Assembly: GCA_033807775.1 (NCBI GenBank) | Contig: CM066318.1 | Location: forward strand, 81,843,379 to 81,907,378 | DNA from: Saussurea involucrata | Taxonomy: Eukaryota; Streptophyta; Magnoliopsida; Asterales; Asteraceae | DNA length: 64,000 nt | Direction of reading: 5' to 3' | Shown: piece after piece, positions 44,525 through 56,372 of the stretch | Position numbering within the stretch: the first letter of the stretch is position 1 | How the letters are laid out: each line of letters begins with the position of its first letter | Program-made: the position numbers and the translations under genes | Notes under the pieces: model-generated | What the model was told of the DNA's origin: nothing | Database searches by the model: none | The model's input: only the letters and a program-made list of their open reading frames with translations

Positions 44525-47500
44525 ATGTCTACTTCGCGCGAAGCTCTTGCAATCGGCACCGACTCCAAACCACCGTGTCTCTTTCCAAATGAGTACAGCC
44601 AATGGCGCGACAGGTTCATGCTCTTCATAGAGTCCAAGGACAACTACGAGTACATCAAGAGAGCTCTTGAAGATGGTCCAATCCCTTGGCCGATGAATGA
44701 AATAGCAGCAACTGCAACTGCTCTAGCTCGTAGTACGAAAAAGACTATCGCTGAAATGACCGAAGATGAAAGAGGCATGACCGAAGGTGAAAAGCATGCA
44801 AAGAGATATCTTGTCCAAGCCCTTCCCAACCCGATCTATACAACTATCGACAGCTACAAAGAAACGGCAAAGGGCATGTGGGATCAAGTGGCCAGAATGA
44901 TGCGTGGGAGCGATGTCGGAAATCAACTAAAGATCAACAGCGCGATAACCAAGTTCGATGGTTTCAAGCAGCGCACCAGCGAATCTCTCACACAGACCTA
45001 TGAACGGTTCTGCTCACTTCTTAATGAACTGAACAAGAATAAGATCACTCGCTCCAACACAGAAAACACGCTCAAATTTCTCAATAATCTGCTGCCGGAA
45101 TGGAAGGTGTTTGCTTCTCATGTCAAGCACAACAACTTGATAGAGAACATCGGCATCAATGAACTCTATGAAACACTTCTTCAAGACGAAGATGAAGTGA
45201 ATGAGCTTCTGAGCGAGAAGAAGATTGACTCAAAGCCAGCTGCTGATCCTATTGCACTTATGTCCTCCAAGAAAGGGAAATCTTCGAGCGGTCACTCTAA
45301 ATGTGCTCAAAAGCAAAGCTCTTCCGAATTTGAAAAGGAAGACAGTGACTCTAATGATGAAGTATCTGACTTCAAGAAAGCGATAGCTTTGCTTACGAAA
45401 TCTTTCTAACAACAAAAGTACTATAAGAAGCCTTCGTCCAACCATCAGCGCTACTCCACCTCCTCCAACAAGCGCCATGACCATCAGGACAAGTATGAGG
45501 GAAAGAAGAAAGCTGATGAGCAAGGGAAGTCAGAGAAGAAGGAGAAGACTGAGAAATCAGAAAGTATAAAGAAGGATGAGCCAGTGACATGTTACAACTG
45601 CGGAAAGCTTGGTCACTTTGCTAAAGATGGTACGAGGCCTGTGGTAAAAAATTCTCACTACTACAAGGCAAAACTCACAATGGCTGAGCAAAAGGAAGCT
45701 GGAGAAGCTATGTTTGTGGAAAACGACTACTGGTTGGGTCGTTCTGATGATGAAAGCGATACTGATGGTGCAAATGCTTTCATGGGCTATCACTCTCCAG
45801 CTGATGAAGAGAAGACAAGTCAGGTATGTGATTCTTCCGAACAAGATTTCTTGAATAAAATGCAATCTTTTACCGACCAGGCAGATTCCTTTAAGGCCAC
45901 CACTAAAGAACAAAAGCTTAAGATTAGTTCACTAACCGAAAAGCTAGATGTTCAAACAAGAATAACTGAAAAACATAAGTATGAAAATGCTATGTTAAAG
46001 GAGAAATGCAAAAATCTTTCAATAGCACCTAAAGACTTAAGGGCCAAATTATCTGATCTTCAGTCTCAGTTTGATCAGTGCATGAATGAGAAAGAACTTG
46101 TTTATCAATGTTCCTCTCTTCAAATTCAGCACAAGGAGTTTGTTGCTAAAATTCTTGATCTTGAAACCAAACTCCACAAAAGGGGTCAAACTGATCAAAC
46201 CATCTTTCTGAATAAACCCAAGGAGTTCACTTATTTTAACAAAGAGTGGGGAATCGGATATGATAACCCACACTATTTGAAAAAGGGAAGATATCAAACT
46301 CCTACTCTGTATGATTTTGCATGTTTTGGGTTAGATAAAACGTATCCGGAATATGCCATTCAATGGACTGGCCCTCTTGAACCTGAAAAGGAAGAGGAAA
46401 CCGAGGAATATAAACGCGCACACAAACGAGGAATACAACTTCCATTTTGTTATGAACCTTTGAATTATTCCTATCAAAAGAACAAAAAGTATCTCTCAAA
46501 TGAATACTTCGACCCTTACAAGGTTGCTAAGCCCAAGGATTCCTCCAAAAAGGATGAGGACCAAACACCTGCAACCAAGACCGAGACGGACGAGTTTAAA
46601 CTCTATGTTCCCCCTCTCATCTTGGAAGCAAAGATTGTCGAGTTGGAGGAGTCGTTTGAGAAAGCAAGGTCTGTTTTTCAAAACAAAAAGAAAGCGCTAA
46701 TCTCTGAGATTGAGAAACTCAATTATGAGAAACTTGAGATTCCACAACCGGTCAAAACCGAAGTTGTGTCTGATGAAGGACAGGAAATCCTTCGGGAAGA
46801 AATCACGAAACTCACATCAAAGCTGGTTGCCTTGGCAACAGATGCGATGCAAGAGTATGCGAAAAATGGTCAGCTCCAAGAGCAAATTGACCAACTCAAT
46901 TCTGAGAAGCAGATTTCCCCCGAATCTTCCTCGAATTCATCTAATACGTCTTCGTGCAAAGTTTTCTTAGGTAAAATATCTACCACACAAGACGGTAATG
47001 ATTCTCAAGATGAGTGTGTTAAAAGGAATTTAAACTCTGATTTTTTCCTAGCTTCCGCACCGAATTCCCCAAAGCACACTGACACTAAGTGTTCCTCGCC
47101 TTCCTCACCTAATCCAAGTCTTGCAATTCCGGAGATAAATTTTTCTGAATACATGAACTCTGAAGGTAACTCTGATGGAGAGTTTGAGTCGTTCCCTTTC
47201 GACAAACCTCTCCCGAGTCACACTGATTTTTTGTCTCCAGTAGTCAATCGTCCGGTCAATTTTTTAAAGGGTAGCAGTTCTAACACAAAGGCCCCAGTTG
47301 TGATCAAGATTTCACAATCAAAACCAACTTCTAAACCTGTTTCTAAAGACCGAGCAATTGCCTACCAAAGATACCGTTCCTTCCAAAGTCACTGACCATT
47401 CCGTCCCTGTTGTTTCAGATAAAATTGGTCAAGCAAAACAAGAAAAACCAAAGTGGCTGAACAAGGAACCTGTCAAGAAGGAAGCATCAAAGTCTTTCCC

Positions 47501-48044
47501 TACTGCATTCAATTCTAGAATAAACAAAGACAATTGTGTTTGGAATAATTGGAATCGTTTTGAAGTTTCTTTTCCGATTAAACTTAATTCAGTTCATCAA
47601 TTGATTCAATTATCGCGTGATTGTTTATGTTGTTCTAGATGTGGTTGGAATGATTTTGATGAAATTAATTTAAATGATTGGTTTGGGTCATATCACATGT
47701 ATAATCATAAACCCAAAAATAAACCCCATAATAATAAACAGAAATACTATAAACAACAGGGTTTCCAATCTGAGGTTAAACCACAGCGGGAGACCAAACC
47801 CACTCCTAGATGGGTTGCTCCTACTGAGGTTAAACCGGCACCAAAGAGGCAACCTGCTAAAAATACTGTTCCTCCAAAAGGTGTAAAATCTACACCAAGG
47901 AGGCGACCGATGCCAAAACCAGTTTCCGCGAACGGTGTACAATCTACACCTAAGGGGAAAGCTGTGTCAAAGCAAGTTCCTTCGAGAGGTGTCAAACCTA
48001 ACCCTCCAGGACCCAAACAAATTTGGGTACCTAAAATTCGTTAA
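44525..48044 (+). pseudogene. gag of Copia element 2, one stop, one frameshift, zinc knuckle damaged
   Basis: The ATG at 44525 begins MSTSREALAIG, followed by the UBN2-type capsid region (YSQWRDRFMLFIE, KGMWDQVARMMRG, FLNNLLPEWK). TAA at 45407-45409 (probably from CAA) interrupts an otherwise continuous frame to 47395. The knuckle CYNCGKLGHFAKD ends in Gly where Cys is expected (45629-45631). A long coiled coil and Ser/Glu tail follow. A frameshift near 47370 leads into a Pro/Lys-rich tail (47358-48044) with 19-residue repeats ending in GPKQIWVPKIR. Confidence 0.85.
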
Positions 48045-50061
48045 CTCGATTTTGCAGCACGGTCATGTGTGGTACTTAGATTCTGGATGCTCCAAGCACA
48101 TGACCGAAAGGAGGGAGCTTCTCACGAACTACAAGGAAGAATATGGTGGACACGTGAGATTTGGCAACGACGACAAGTCGCCGATCGTGGGCTACGGAGA
48201 CATTGTCCAAGATAAGATCACAATCAAAAAGGTTTCACACGTCGTGGGATTGGGACACAATTTGTTCAGCATCGGGCAATTCTGCGACAAAGATCTCGAG
48301 GTTAGCTTCAAAAAGACAAGGTGTAGAATTCTCAATGACGATGGAGTGGAGCTACTGGTTGGGAAACACAAGACCAACCTCTACATAATCGACCTCGCAG
48401 CCCTCAAGATTGATAACCCTGTCTGCCTCATGTCAAAGGCCAATTCCCAGCAAGCTTGGATTTGGCATCGACGTCTTTCGCACCTCAATTTCAAAACAAT
48501 CAACAAACTGGTGCTGGGCAGACACGTGAAAGGCATGCCCGATCTTCAATTCGTGAAAGATCGTCTCTGCGGGGCATGTGAGATGGGAAAGATGAAGAGA
48601 GTACCACATCAGCCGAAGGCAACTCCGAGCACGTCCCGGACCCTCGAACTTATTCATATGGATTTGTGTGGACCGATGCGTGTTCCGAGCATTAATAAGC
48701 GCAAATACGTTCTCGTGATGGTGGACGACTTCTCGAGCTACACTTGGGTGCTATGTCTACGCTCAAAGGACGAAACACCAGAGCCGATCATTAATCACCT
48801 GAAGACTGTCCAGCTGAACAAACTACAACAAGTTCAGTCTAACAGAACCGACAACGGGACGGAGTTCAAGAATCGAACGGTGGACGACTATCTGACGTCA
48901 GTTGGCATCTCGCACACTTTTTCTGCCGCACGCACTCCTCAGCAAAACGGAGTGGTGGAACGATGCAACCGTACCCTGGTCGAAGCAACTCGCACCATGC
49001 TTTCCAATCCAATCTTACGCTATTTCTATGGGCCGAAGCGGTGTCTACGGCTTGTTATACGCAAAACCGCTCCATCCTTAACAAGCGGTTCAACAAGACG
49101 CCGTACGAGATCATGAACAATCATGTTCCGAACATCAACTACTTTCATGCGTTCGGATGCACGTGCTATATTCTGAATGACAAAGATGATCTCGGCAAAT
49201 TCAGCCCCAAGGCGGACAAAGGAGTCTTCATCGGATACTCCATGCAGGCTAAGGCGTATCGCGTTTACAACAAACGGACCAAATCCATTGTTGAAAGCCT
49301 AAACGTGACATTCGACGAAGCCATAGATTTGGCTTCTGAACAAAACAGTTCAGAACCCGGTTTAACTGGCGTGCTAGCTTCCGGACCTCCAAGTTCAGGA
49401 TCTGCACAAGCGACAGTAAATCCAAATCATGCATCTTTATCGAATGCTGACTCTTCTGATTTAGATTTATTGTTTAAATTCTTTTATGATGACCTCTTTA
49501 ATGTTTCCCCTGCTGTCTCAGCACAACCTCATCTAGAAGCTGCTCGTAATGAGGACTCGTCGAACCTATCCGGTCCGCCGCTTTCTACAAGCACGCCATC
49601 TATCACTGTGGAGACAGCTCAACCGTCATCATCAAATTCATCTGGTACTACTGTCCCCCTGGAGGAACCAATCCCTAACACGGAGATCGCTCCTAACGAT
49701 TCGTCATCTGCTACAACCGACGATCAACCTCTAAACTCCTCAGAACCAGAAGTTGTTCAACCCACGTCGAATCCTCCCCCACTTCCTCCAAGAAACCAGC
49801 CTGCTACACTTGAAGCAGTTCAAGACCTACATCCTGGTGATTATGTGGACTCGGACGCGTCTCACTCTACTCAACAGCGACTTCTGCACACCACCAAATG
49901 GATGAAAGCTCATCCGCTTCAACAAATCATCGGTGATCCCTCTACTCCAGTTCAAACACAAGGTGCATCCGCCAACTTCTGTCTATTTTCCGGCTTCTTA
50001 AGCAACATCGAGCCGACGAACGTACGCGAAGCGCTTAAAGATCCGGACTGGTTCATAGCCA
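48045..50061 (+). pseudogene. Protease and integrase of Copia element 2, frameshifted
   Basis: The frame 47935-49116 enters pol at HGHVWYLDSGCSKHMT (protease), then the pre-integrase WHRRLSHLNFKT, zinc-binding CGACEMGKMKR, and integrase core DLCGPM, NGTEFKN, TPQQNGVVERCNRTL. A frameshift near 49010 moves to frame 48963-50165, which continues FLWAEAVSTACYTQNRS and the integrase C-terminal part with a Ser/Thr/Pro linker. The catalytic Asp and Glu are visible, but the frame break prevents a full product. Confidence 0.88.
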
Positions 50062-51984
50062 ATGCAAGAGGAGCTCAATCAATTCGAAGCTCTAAAGGTA
50101 TGGCGACTGGTTCCACGTCCAAAACACAAGACGGTGATCGGCACCAAGTGGATCTTCAAGAATAAGAAGGACGAAGACGGCATCGTCGTACGCAACAAGG
50201 CGCATCTCGTGGCCAAGGGGTATCGTCAACAAGAAGGGATCGATTATGATGAGACCTATGCTTCAGTGGCAAGAATCGAAGCCATACGTATGTTCCTTGC
50301 ATACGCCGCGCACAAGAACTTCACGGTCTTCCAAATGGATGTGAAGACCGCTTTTCTCTACGGTAATATCGAGGAAGAAGTATATGTGTCGCAACCAGAC
50401 GGGTTCGTGGACGATTCGAAGCCTGATCACGTCTACATTCTAGACAAGGCGCTTTACGGTCTAAAGCAAGCTTCGCAAGCATGGTACAAAACACTGACTG
50501 AGTTTTTGATAAAGTCCAAATTTACACGAGGTAAAATCGATTCGACTTTATTTATCAAACTGGAAAAGGGTCACATAGTTCTTGTTCAAGTGTACGTAGA
50601 TGACATAATATTCGGCTCTACTAATCCCACATATGCTAAGAACTTTGCCAATCTAATGGGAGAAATTTTTAAAATGAGTATGCTTTGCGAGATGAATTTC
50701 TTCCTTGGTCTTCAAGTTAAACAACTGTCGACCGGGATATTCATAAACCAGGCTAAGTACATCCGGGATATTCTTCGGAAATTCCAGTTGGACCAGTCCT
50801 CGCCAATGAAAACTCCCATGACGCCCAATACAAAGCTTCACGCCGATCCTAACGGAACGGATGTGAACCCTAAATTGTATCGCGGGATGATAGGTTCTTT
50901 AATGTACTTAACCGCAAGTAGACCGGATATCATGTTCTCCACATTTTTGTGTGCCCGGTATAAATCAAAACCTAAGGAGTCTCATTTAACTGTTGTCAAA
51001 CGAACTTTTCGTTATTTACGTGGTACTGCTGATCTTGGCTTATGGTATCCGAGAGAGACAGGTTTTGCACTATCCGCTTATTCTGATGCGAATCACGCGG
51101 GCTGCATGCTGGACCGGAAGAGCACCTCGGGTCACATCCAGTTTTTGGGATATAGCCTGGTGAGTTGGGCGTCCAAGAAGCAGCAATGTGTTTCAACATC
51201 AACTGCCGAGGCGGAGTGGTGCAGTGGTATCGTAGGTACCTGGCCCCCAGCAATGAAAACTCTATGCGCTCAAGTCCGCGCACTCGGGTACAACCACGAT
51301 CTTCCCAGACCCTCAGCATTCAATCGTAGGTACCTGGCCCCCATCTGGTACACCCTGTTCACAATTCTGAACAGGTGTCTATCGTCCATATGGAAAGGTA
51401 TTGACCAATGCACCGGCGATTTTCTACGCAAATTCCATGCCGTCTCCTACAATCGTCACGTGGACGTCGCCATGATCATCTGGCGTGAACTAGTGCAAAC
51501 TATTCGACACATCGGAAGTACCAAGCAAAAGAAGTTCCTCCCATACCCGCGTTTCCTCTCGCTTGCAGTTCGTCAACACATGGACGCTAATCCGGCGATA
51601 CCTCGACGTCCTACCCACCCGGTATGTCCAATTCGTCACTTACAATACATGGTCATCCGTAACCCATCCACCGCCGTGGCCATGACCATCCCTGATGCCC
51701 ATCTGGCAATCGCCGATCCCACTGCACCAGGATTGTTAGCTTATAGGGAAGAGTTAGGAAATCCCGTGGTCCAGCCAGAACCGGAGGGACCTACCCAGGG
51801 ACCTAGACCCGAGAGGCGTGAGGGTCCGAGAATGAGAGGTGGTAGGGCCCGACAAGCAGGTGCTGCCGGGTGGGGTGTGTTGATCGTTAGGGGAAGGGGA
51901 ACTAGTGTGAGTGGTGCAGTGGTATCACAACCCAGTTCTAGCCAACTCCGTCCAACAGGCGAAGCCGGAGCATCATCCTCATGA
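50062..51984 (+). CDS. Chimeric ORF: Copia RT/RNase H joined in frame to an unrelated element
   Basis: One open frame of 640 residues. Residues 1 to about 384 are Copia RT and early RNase H: GTKWIFKNKKDEDG, MDVKTAFLYG, YVDDIIFGS, WASKKQQCVSTSTAEAE. At 51215 the Copia match stops; 35 bp of filler follow, and residues about 397-640 come from another element. That part has ALGYNHDLPRPSAFNRRYLA, IWYTLFTILNRCLSS, then a Pro/Arg-rich RG-type tail. It resembles plant transposon-associated proteins of unknown function (possibly PF20167-like; not verified). The open frame through the junction is probably chance. A full RT lacking the end of RNase H would not be expected to work. Confidence 0.75.
   Translation: MQEELNQFEALKVWRLVPRPKHKTVIGTKWIFKNKKDEDGIVVRNKAHLVAKGYRQQEGIDYDETYASVARIEAIRMFLAYAAHKNFTVFQMDVKTAFLYGNIEEEVYVSQPDGFVDDSKPDHVYILDKALYGLKQASQAWYKTLTEFLIKSKFTRGKIDSTLFIKLEKGHIVLVQVYVDDIIFGSTNPTYAKNFANLMGEIFKMSMLCEMNFFLGLQVKQLSTGIFINQAKYIRDILRKFQLDQSSPMKTPMTPNTKLHADPNGTDVNPKLYRGMIGSLMYLTASRPDIMFSTFLCARYKSKPKESHLTVVKRTFRYLRGTADLGLWYPRETGFALSAYSDANHAGCMLDRKSTSGHIQFLGYSLVSWASKKQQCVSTSTAEAEWCSGIVGTWPPAMKTLCAQVRALGYNHDLPRPSAFNRRYLAPIWYTLFTILNRCLSSIWKGIDQCTGDFLRKFHAVSYNRHVDVAMIIWRELVQTIRHIGSTKQKKFLPYPRFLSLAVRQHMDANPAIPRRPTHPVCPIRHLQYMVIRNPSTAVAMTIPDAHLAIADPTAPGLLAYREELGNPVVQPEPEGPTQGPRPERREGPRMRGGRARQAGAAGWGVLIVRGRGTSVSGAVVSQPSSSQLRPTGEAGASSS
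51215..51249. other. Templated filler DNA at an element junction
   Basis: The 35-bp block is assembled from two downstream copies. AGTGGTGCAGTGGTATC (51215-51231) is identical to 51910-51926. ATCGTAGGTACCTGGCCCCC plus A (51229-51249) is identical to 51323-51343. The two pieces overlap by ATC. This is the mark of template-switching end joining of a double-strand break. Confidence 0.85.
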
Positions 51985-52388
51985 CCGATGCTTCACCATG
52001 ACTCCACACCATATCTTTCCGACCCGCCTTCACCTACCTTCCAGGTTCATAACGTAGAATCTGAATCCGATACGGCATCTGACACGACCCGTGCCATTTG
52101 GCTCTCAAAAATACCTCCCCGTATCGGACCGAACCCCGACTTCACCGACGGCATCCCACTTGACTCACCTACCCATGCTTCACCTAGGATTGAGGGAGTA
52201 GAAGGAGTTGAGTTAGAAACTGCGAGCCGGAGAGAACTGCGTTCGAAAGCAAACCAGGAAAGATTGGGCCGTAAAGATAACGAGGCTCTTGAGCGACCCG
52301 AACCGAGTGTAATCCGGGTAGCCACATCTACTATCCTGTCTCATTTGTTGGGACGGGGTATTGAAGAAGCCTCCGTAGATCCAGCGGA
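51250..52388 (+). pseudogene. Fragment of an unidentified retroelement-like gene
   Basis: It encodes the distal half of the chimeric ORF to 51984, then a second frame (51988-52388) with LSDPPSPTFQVHNVESESDT, acidic and Ser/Thr-rich, and RELRSKANQERLGRKDNEA. The frame runs on into the LTR at 52389, so the true end is lost. The organisation (a helical domain followed by a low-complexity tail) fits plant gag-like proteins, but I do not recognise the family with certainty. Confidence 0.5.
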
Positions 52389-53369
52389 TGTTAATGCCAA
52401 AAATCGCACCAAAGGGACAACTTAAGGTCGATGTGGACTTAAACAACTAAAGAAAGAATCTTTCGACGAGACGTGCGACGAGGATAAAAATAAAGAAACA
52501 AGGGATTTGATGACGCAGGAAAAACCTCAATCGAGGAAAAAACCTGCGGACTACAGTGGGTGTCGTCGCTGCACTATGGTCGCCAATCACGGGCGATGTC
52601 CTTCGGTACTGGCGTCGGTCGTACAAGGGTTACAATACAGATGAAGGAAATGCTTCAAAATGTAAAGTACAAGTGTTTAAATGTAAAAAACAGTGTTTGT
52701 CGTGTGTGAATACAAAGTGTAAACTGTTGGTCGAAGACTGATGTCGTACGTCGGGAGAGATAACTTGAGCTTTTATTCGAGCGTTCTTGAGTTCGTAGTG
52801 TGGTTCTTGAGCTGGAATGATTGTAGTAGATTACTCTACAGATGTCCTTCAGATGATCTCTAGATGTTCTCTACTTAGAAGTTCGATGTTTGGTCCCCCT
52901 GAAATGAGGATTCGACTCTAGCTTTATAGTCTTTGGGAGCTTTGATTAGCTCATTGATTACTTCATTAACAACTTTAATTGTCGCAACGGTCTGTAACGG
53001 CTGCCGGCGTGATCATCCATAATGGTCTTCGTCCGTTACGAGTAACAGCTTACGTCGGATAACGGCTTGTGTCGGATATAGCCGTTGCTCCTTTAATAGC
53101 TTTGACTCCTGCATTAAACACTTAACAAAACGTAACAGTCATGGTTAACGTTAGTTTTGGTCGAAGACGTATGGCTCGATGCGACAGTTATGCAGGACGG
53201 GCATCGCTATGGTCGTACGTCCTAGGAAACTCTTGACTTACCTTTTACGACGGACGACGGACGTTCTGCGGGTCTTGGTCGGGACCTTATATTAATCCAA
53301 GATGTCTTTCATGACGCGCGTCTTACCTTTTCTGGTTGTGGTCGTACGACGTGAATTTTTTCCCAAACA
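52389..53369 (+). repeat. LTR 1 of a non-autonomous LTR element
   Basis: It starts TGTTAATGCC and ends CCCAAACA, followed by GTTTGCCCCCAAAATTTG. The first 350 bp are nearly identical to 55422-55770, and similarity continues to the end. It contains many copies of the word GTCGTACGAC or near forms. No tRNA-Met primer site follows; the GTTTGCCCCC stretch is the candidate primer site. Confidence 0.8.
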
Positions 53370-55421
53370 GTTTGCCCCCAAAATTTGAAAGAAGGATGGA
53401 AAATTCGAGTTTAAATTTTGTCAATCTGACGCGTAAAAAATAGAGCAAGGGTCAGAAAAAATTACCTCGACCGCCTTGTAACTGGGCTGGTTTGCCTCTA
53501 ACTGAACGAGAAGTTAAAAAGGGGAACGAGGTCGCGACGTCATGCTGACATACGATCGTGCTTACCAGCTGAATGTCGACGGAGCCCAGAGGTGCTATTA
53601 GAAATGAAAAAGATTTTGACGACTTTGGAAGTCTAGCGAGGATTCTCATGTGTATTACCATAAGCAAGGTTGGCGAGGTTCGACCGGAGATGTGTCCTGA
53701 TGGATATGCCGTGATATATGAGTACCTGTTTAAGATGGGCTTCCACTGGCCGTATTCGCCTTTGGTCGAAGTGTTCATGCGTGAATTCGATCTTTCACCG
53801 AGGCAACCGATGCCCCAGTTCTGGCGAGTTATCCTGATCATCGAGCGACTTACCTCGCACTGGGAGTGGCATATAAAGTCACGACCGATCAATATCGTCG
53901 TTATAGTTTACTTTAAGGACTTAAGGGTGATTGTACCTTAGTTTTGAACACTGCTGTCGATGATCGCAAATAGAAGACGAGGTATGTGCTGGATACGGAC
54001 AGTGATTGGATTGGATCTGTTGATACTACACAACTGGCGACGATTTCTCATATTGCGCAACCGGCGACGAGGTCTCATACTGCGCAACTGGCGACGATGT
54101 TTCATACTGCGCAACTGGCGACGATGTTTCATACTGCGCAACTGGTGACGATGTTTCATACTGCGCAACTAGCGACGATGTTCTCTACATCCTCGTCGAC
54201 CCTTTCGTCAGCCGCTAGGGGCAAGGGTGTAAAGACGGGAGAGAATGAGGGAGAGTTTATGGCGACGAACAACTTTGCGTTGTCGTCAACCCTCCTGATT
54301 GACTATGTCCTCGTCAGGGCAGAGTCACTTCCGCATCTGGGGAAATATCAGCTCTTATCTTTCAAGGAGCGTTTTCGAAGAATCTCCATTGAAGAGATTG
54401 GACTGTGTTTAGCCGAACTGGCGTTCTTTGTAAGATTTTCTTTCTAAACTTGTGTTATCGAAGTCCTTTCGCTGAGCATTTAGTATGTTTCTTTTGTAAT
54501 TTGCAGATGCTTCTGTTTCCTCTCATTGAATATGTGAAAGTAGAGGAAATGCTGGAGTGGAGGTCGATCGTTGAGAAGGATATATTCCTTCCTCCAACCT
54601 TAACATTAATCTTTAGAGTCATACTCAGAATGTCGAGGCGTAAGGAGTTGGAAGACCACTCTTAATATACTCGTTTGATCCTTGCATTAGTTCTTCGGGA
54701 TTGGCAGGGCTTCGAAGGTCGAGACTTTTGGGCAGAGCTTGCCATCGACGCTTTTCTCTAGGTTTAGGAAATGCTATGTCTTTTCATTTCTCGACCGTTG
54801 GTGGTCGAACCATTTTAACTTTGTATACTCGACCGTCGGTAGTCGAGTTCTTTTGAATATAACCGACAGTTTTGTAAATGAAACTTTGAACTTTTGTTTG
54901 AACTTGCGTTTTATATATTGGGTAAACAAATACCATATCAATTACGAAATTGAATCTGGGAATCATGCGACTAAGGCATTCATTGTAACACAGTAACTGG
55001 TACGTAAGCCATAAGACTTTTAAATTGTGTGTATAAATATAAGCACATGCGACTAAAGCATACATTCGGAGTATGAAATTTTTCCAAGTTAAGAGGCTTA
55101 GATCATGAGATCGTTAGACCTCGCAATCGTACGACTAAGTCGTGTGATTAATTTGAATCGTATGTCCCTGTAAAGGATGATCAAATCATAGATTTGGTCG
55201 TTTATATCGTGCGACCTTATGAATTTGAAGTCATATTGTAGACTTAATGACTACTGTCGTGCGATCCTGCGATAAGCTGTCGTGCGATTCTTCGGTAAAA
55301 CGATGTTAAGGGTTGGTTGTTGGCTAACCAACGACCCTACGATGCTTAAGTCAGTTGTGAGAAAAAATCGTATGAAAAAGATTTAGGAACATACCGTTAG
55401 ATTCTCTTTTTAGTGGGATAC
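53370..55421 (+). pseudogene. Internal region 1 of the non-autonomous LTR element, gag-like gene decayed
   Basis: The frame 53573-53941 encodes GYAVIYEYLFKMGFHWPYSP with EFDLSPRQPMPQFWRVILII, a decayed copy of the putative gypsy-type transposon domain (Transposase_28-like) seen intact at 56840. It is followed by a 27-bp tandem repeat (54034-54188), an out-of-frame stretch to 54447 matching the later exons (LGKYQLLSFKERFRRI), and a donor GTAAGA at 54430 with a matching acceptor near 54506. No protease, RT or integrase is present. Confidence 0.75.
54034..54188. repeat. 27-bp tandem repeat, five full units
   Basis: The unit is CTGGCGACGATGTTTCATAC followed by TGCGCAA. Five full units run 54034-54168 plus a partial sixth. 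The period is a multiple of three, so the frame across it (53986-54447) carries a nine-residue repeat containing TMFHTAQLA. It is absent from the sister copy. Confidence 0.92.
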
Positions 55422-56372
55422 TGTTAATGCCAAAAATCGCACCAAAGGGACAACTTAAGGTCGATGTGGACTTAATCAACTAAAGAAAGAATCTTTCGAC
55501 GAGTCGTGCGACGAGAAATAAAATAAAGAAACAAGGGATTTGATGATGCAGGAAAAACCTCAAACGAGGAAAAAACATGCGGACGACAGTGGGTGTCGTC
55601 GCTGCACTATGGTCGCCAATCAGGGGCGATGTCCTTGGTACTGGTGTCAATCGTACGATGATTACAATACAAATGAAGGAAAAGCTTCGAAATGTAAAGT
55701 ACAAGTGTTTAAATGTAAAAACATGTGTTTATCGTGTGTGAATACAAAGTATGAACTTCTGGTCGAGGGCTGTTGTCGTGCGTCGAGAGCGATACTTGAG
55801 CTTTCCTTCGAGTGTTCTTGAGTTCGCTGTAAGGTTCTGACTTTCAATGCTTGATCTCTAGAGTTTGAATGTTCTTGGCTATGAGTTTGAATGATTTTCT
55901 CTGTTGTTTGATGATGTTCGCTGATGTATATCCGAAGTTAACTGATGTCCTTTGAAATGAGGCTTTAGCTTGTATTTTATTGCCATCACGTCATTAATTA
56001 GCTCCATTAATGATTTGATCAACGGCTACAACGGCTGGAAACGGTCGCCGGAGTGATTATCCATAATGCTCTTCGTCCGTTACGGCTGCTTGCTGTTAAT
56101 GGCTTTGACTCCTGCATTAAATACTTAACAAACGTAACAGTCAAGGGTAACGTTAGCTTTGGTCGAAGGTGCAATGATCTTACGCGATGGTCGTACGGGA
56201 CGGGCGATGCTATGGTCGAGCGTCATGGGAGACGTACGACTTACCTTTTACGGGAGGCGACGGATGTTCTCTGGGTTCTTGTCGAGACCTTATCTTAATA
56301 CAAGATTTGGATTATAACGTGCGTCTTACCTGCTCTGGTCGTGGTCGTACGACGTGATTTTTTGCCCAAACA
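55422..56372 (+). repeat. LTR 2 of the non-autonomous LTR element
   Basis: TGTTAATGCC to CCAAACA, 951 bp, highly similar to LTR 1 over its first 350 bp and with shared blocks later, including the GTCGTACGACGTGA stretch just before the end. It is followed by GTTTGCC(T/C)CC as at LTR 1. A second internal region follows, so the array is LTR-internal-LTR-internal. Confidence 0.82.

Larger units (their letters stand above)
43253..51214 (+). mobile_element. Copia element 2 (SIRE/Maximus-like), 3'-truncated
   Basis: A short 5' LTR (43253-43534), primer site, a long CCGG-rich leader, extended gag, PR-INT and RT with a partial RNase H. It begins immediately after the spacer of Copia element 1 and is cut inside RNase H at about 51214, where filler DNA and an unrelated element follow. 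The 3' LTR is absent, so age cannot be estimated from LTR pairs. Frames change four times and one stop interrupts gag. Confidence 0.88.

Noticed and set aside
53986..54447. Repeat-containing effector-like protein at 53986-54447
   Set aside because: It sits in the decayed internal region of an LTR element; its repeats are a 27-bp minisatellite and the flanks match the gag-like gene of the sister copy.
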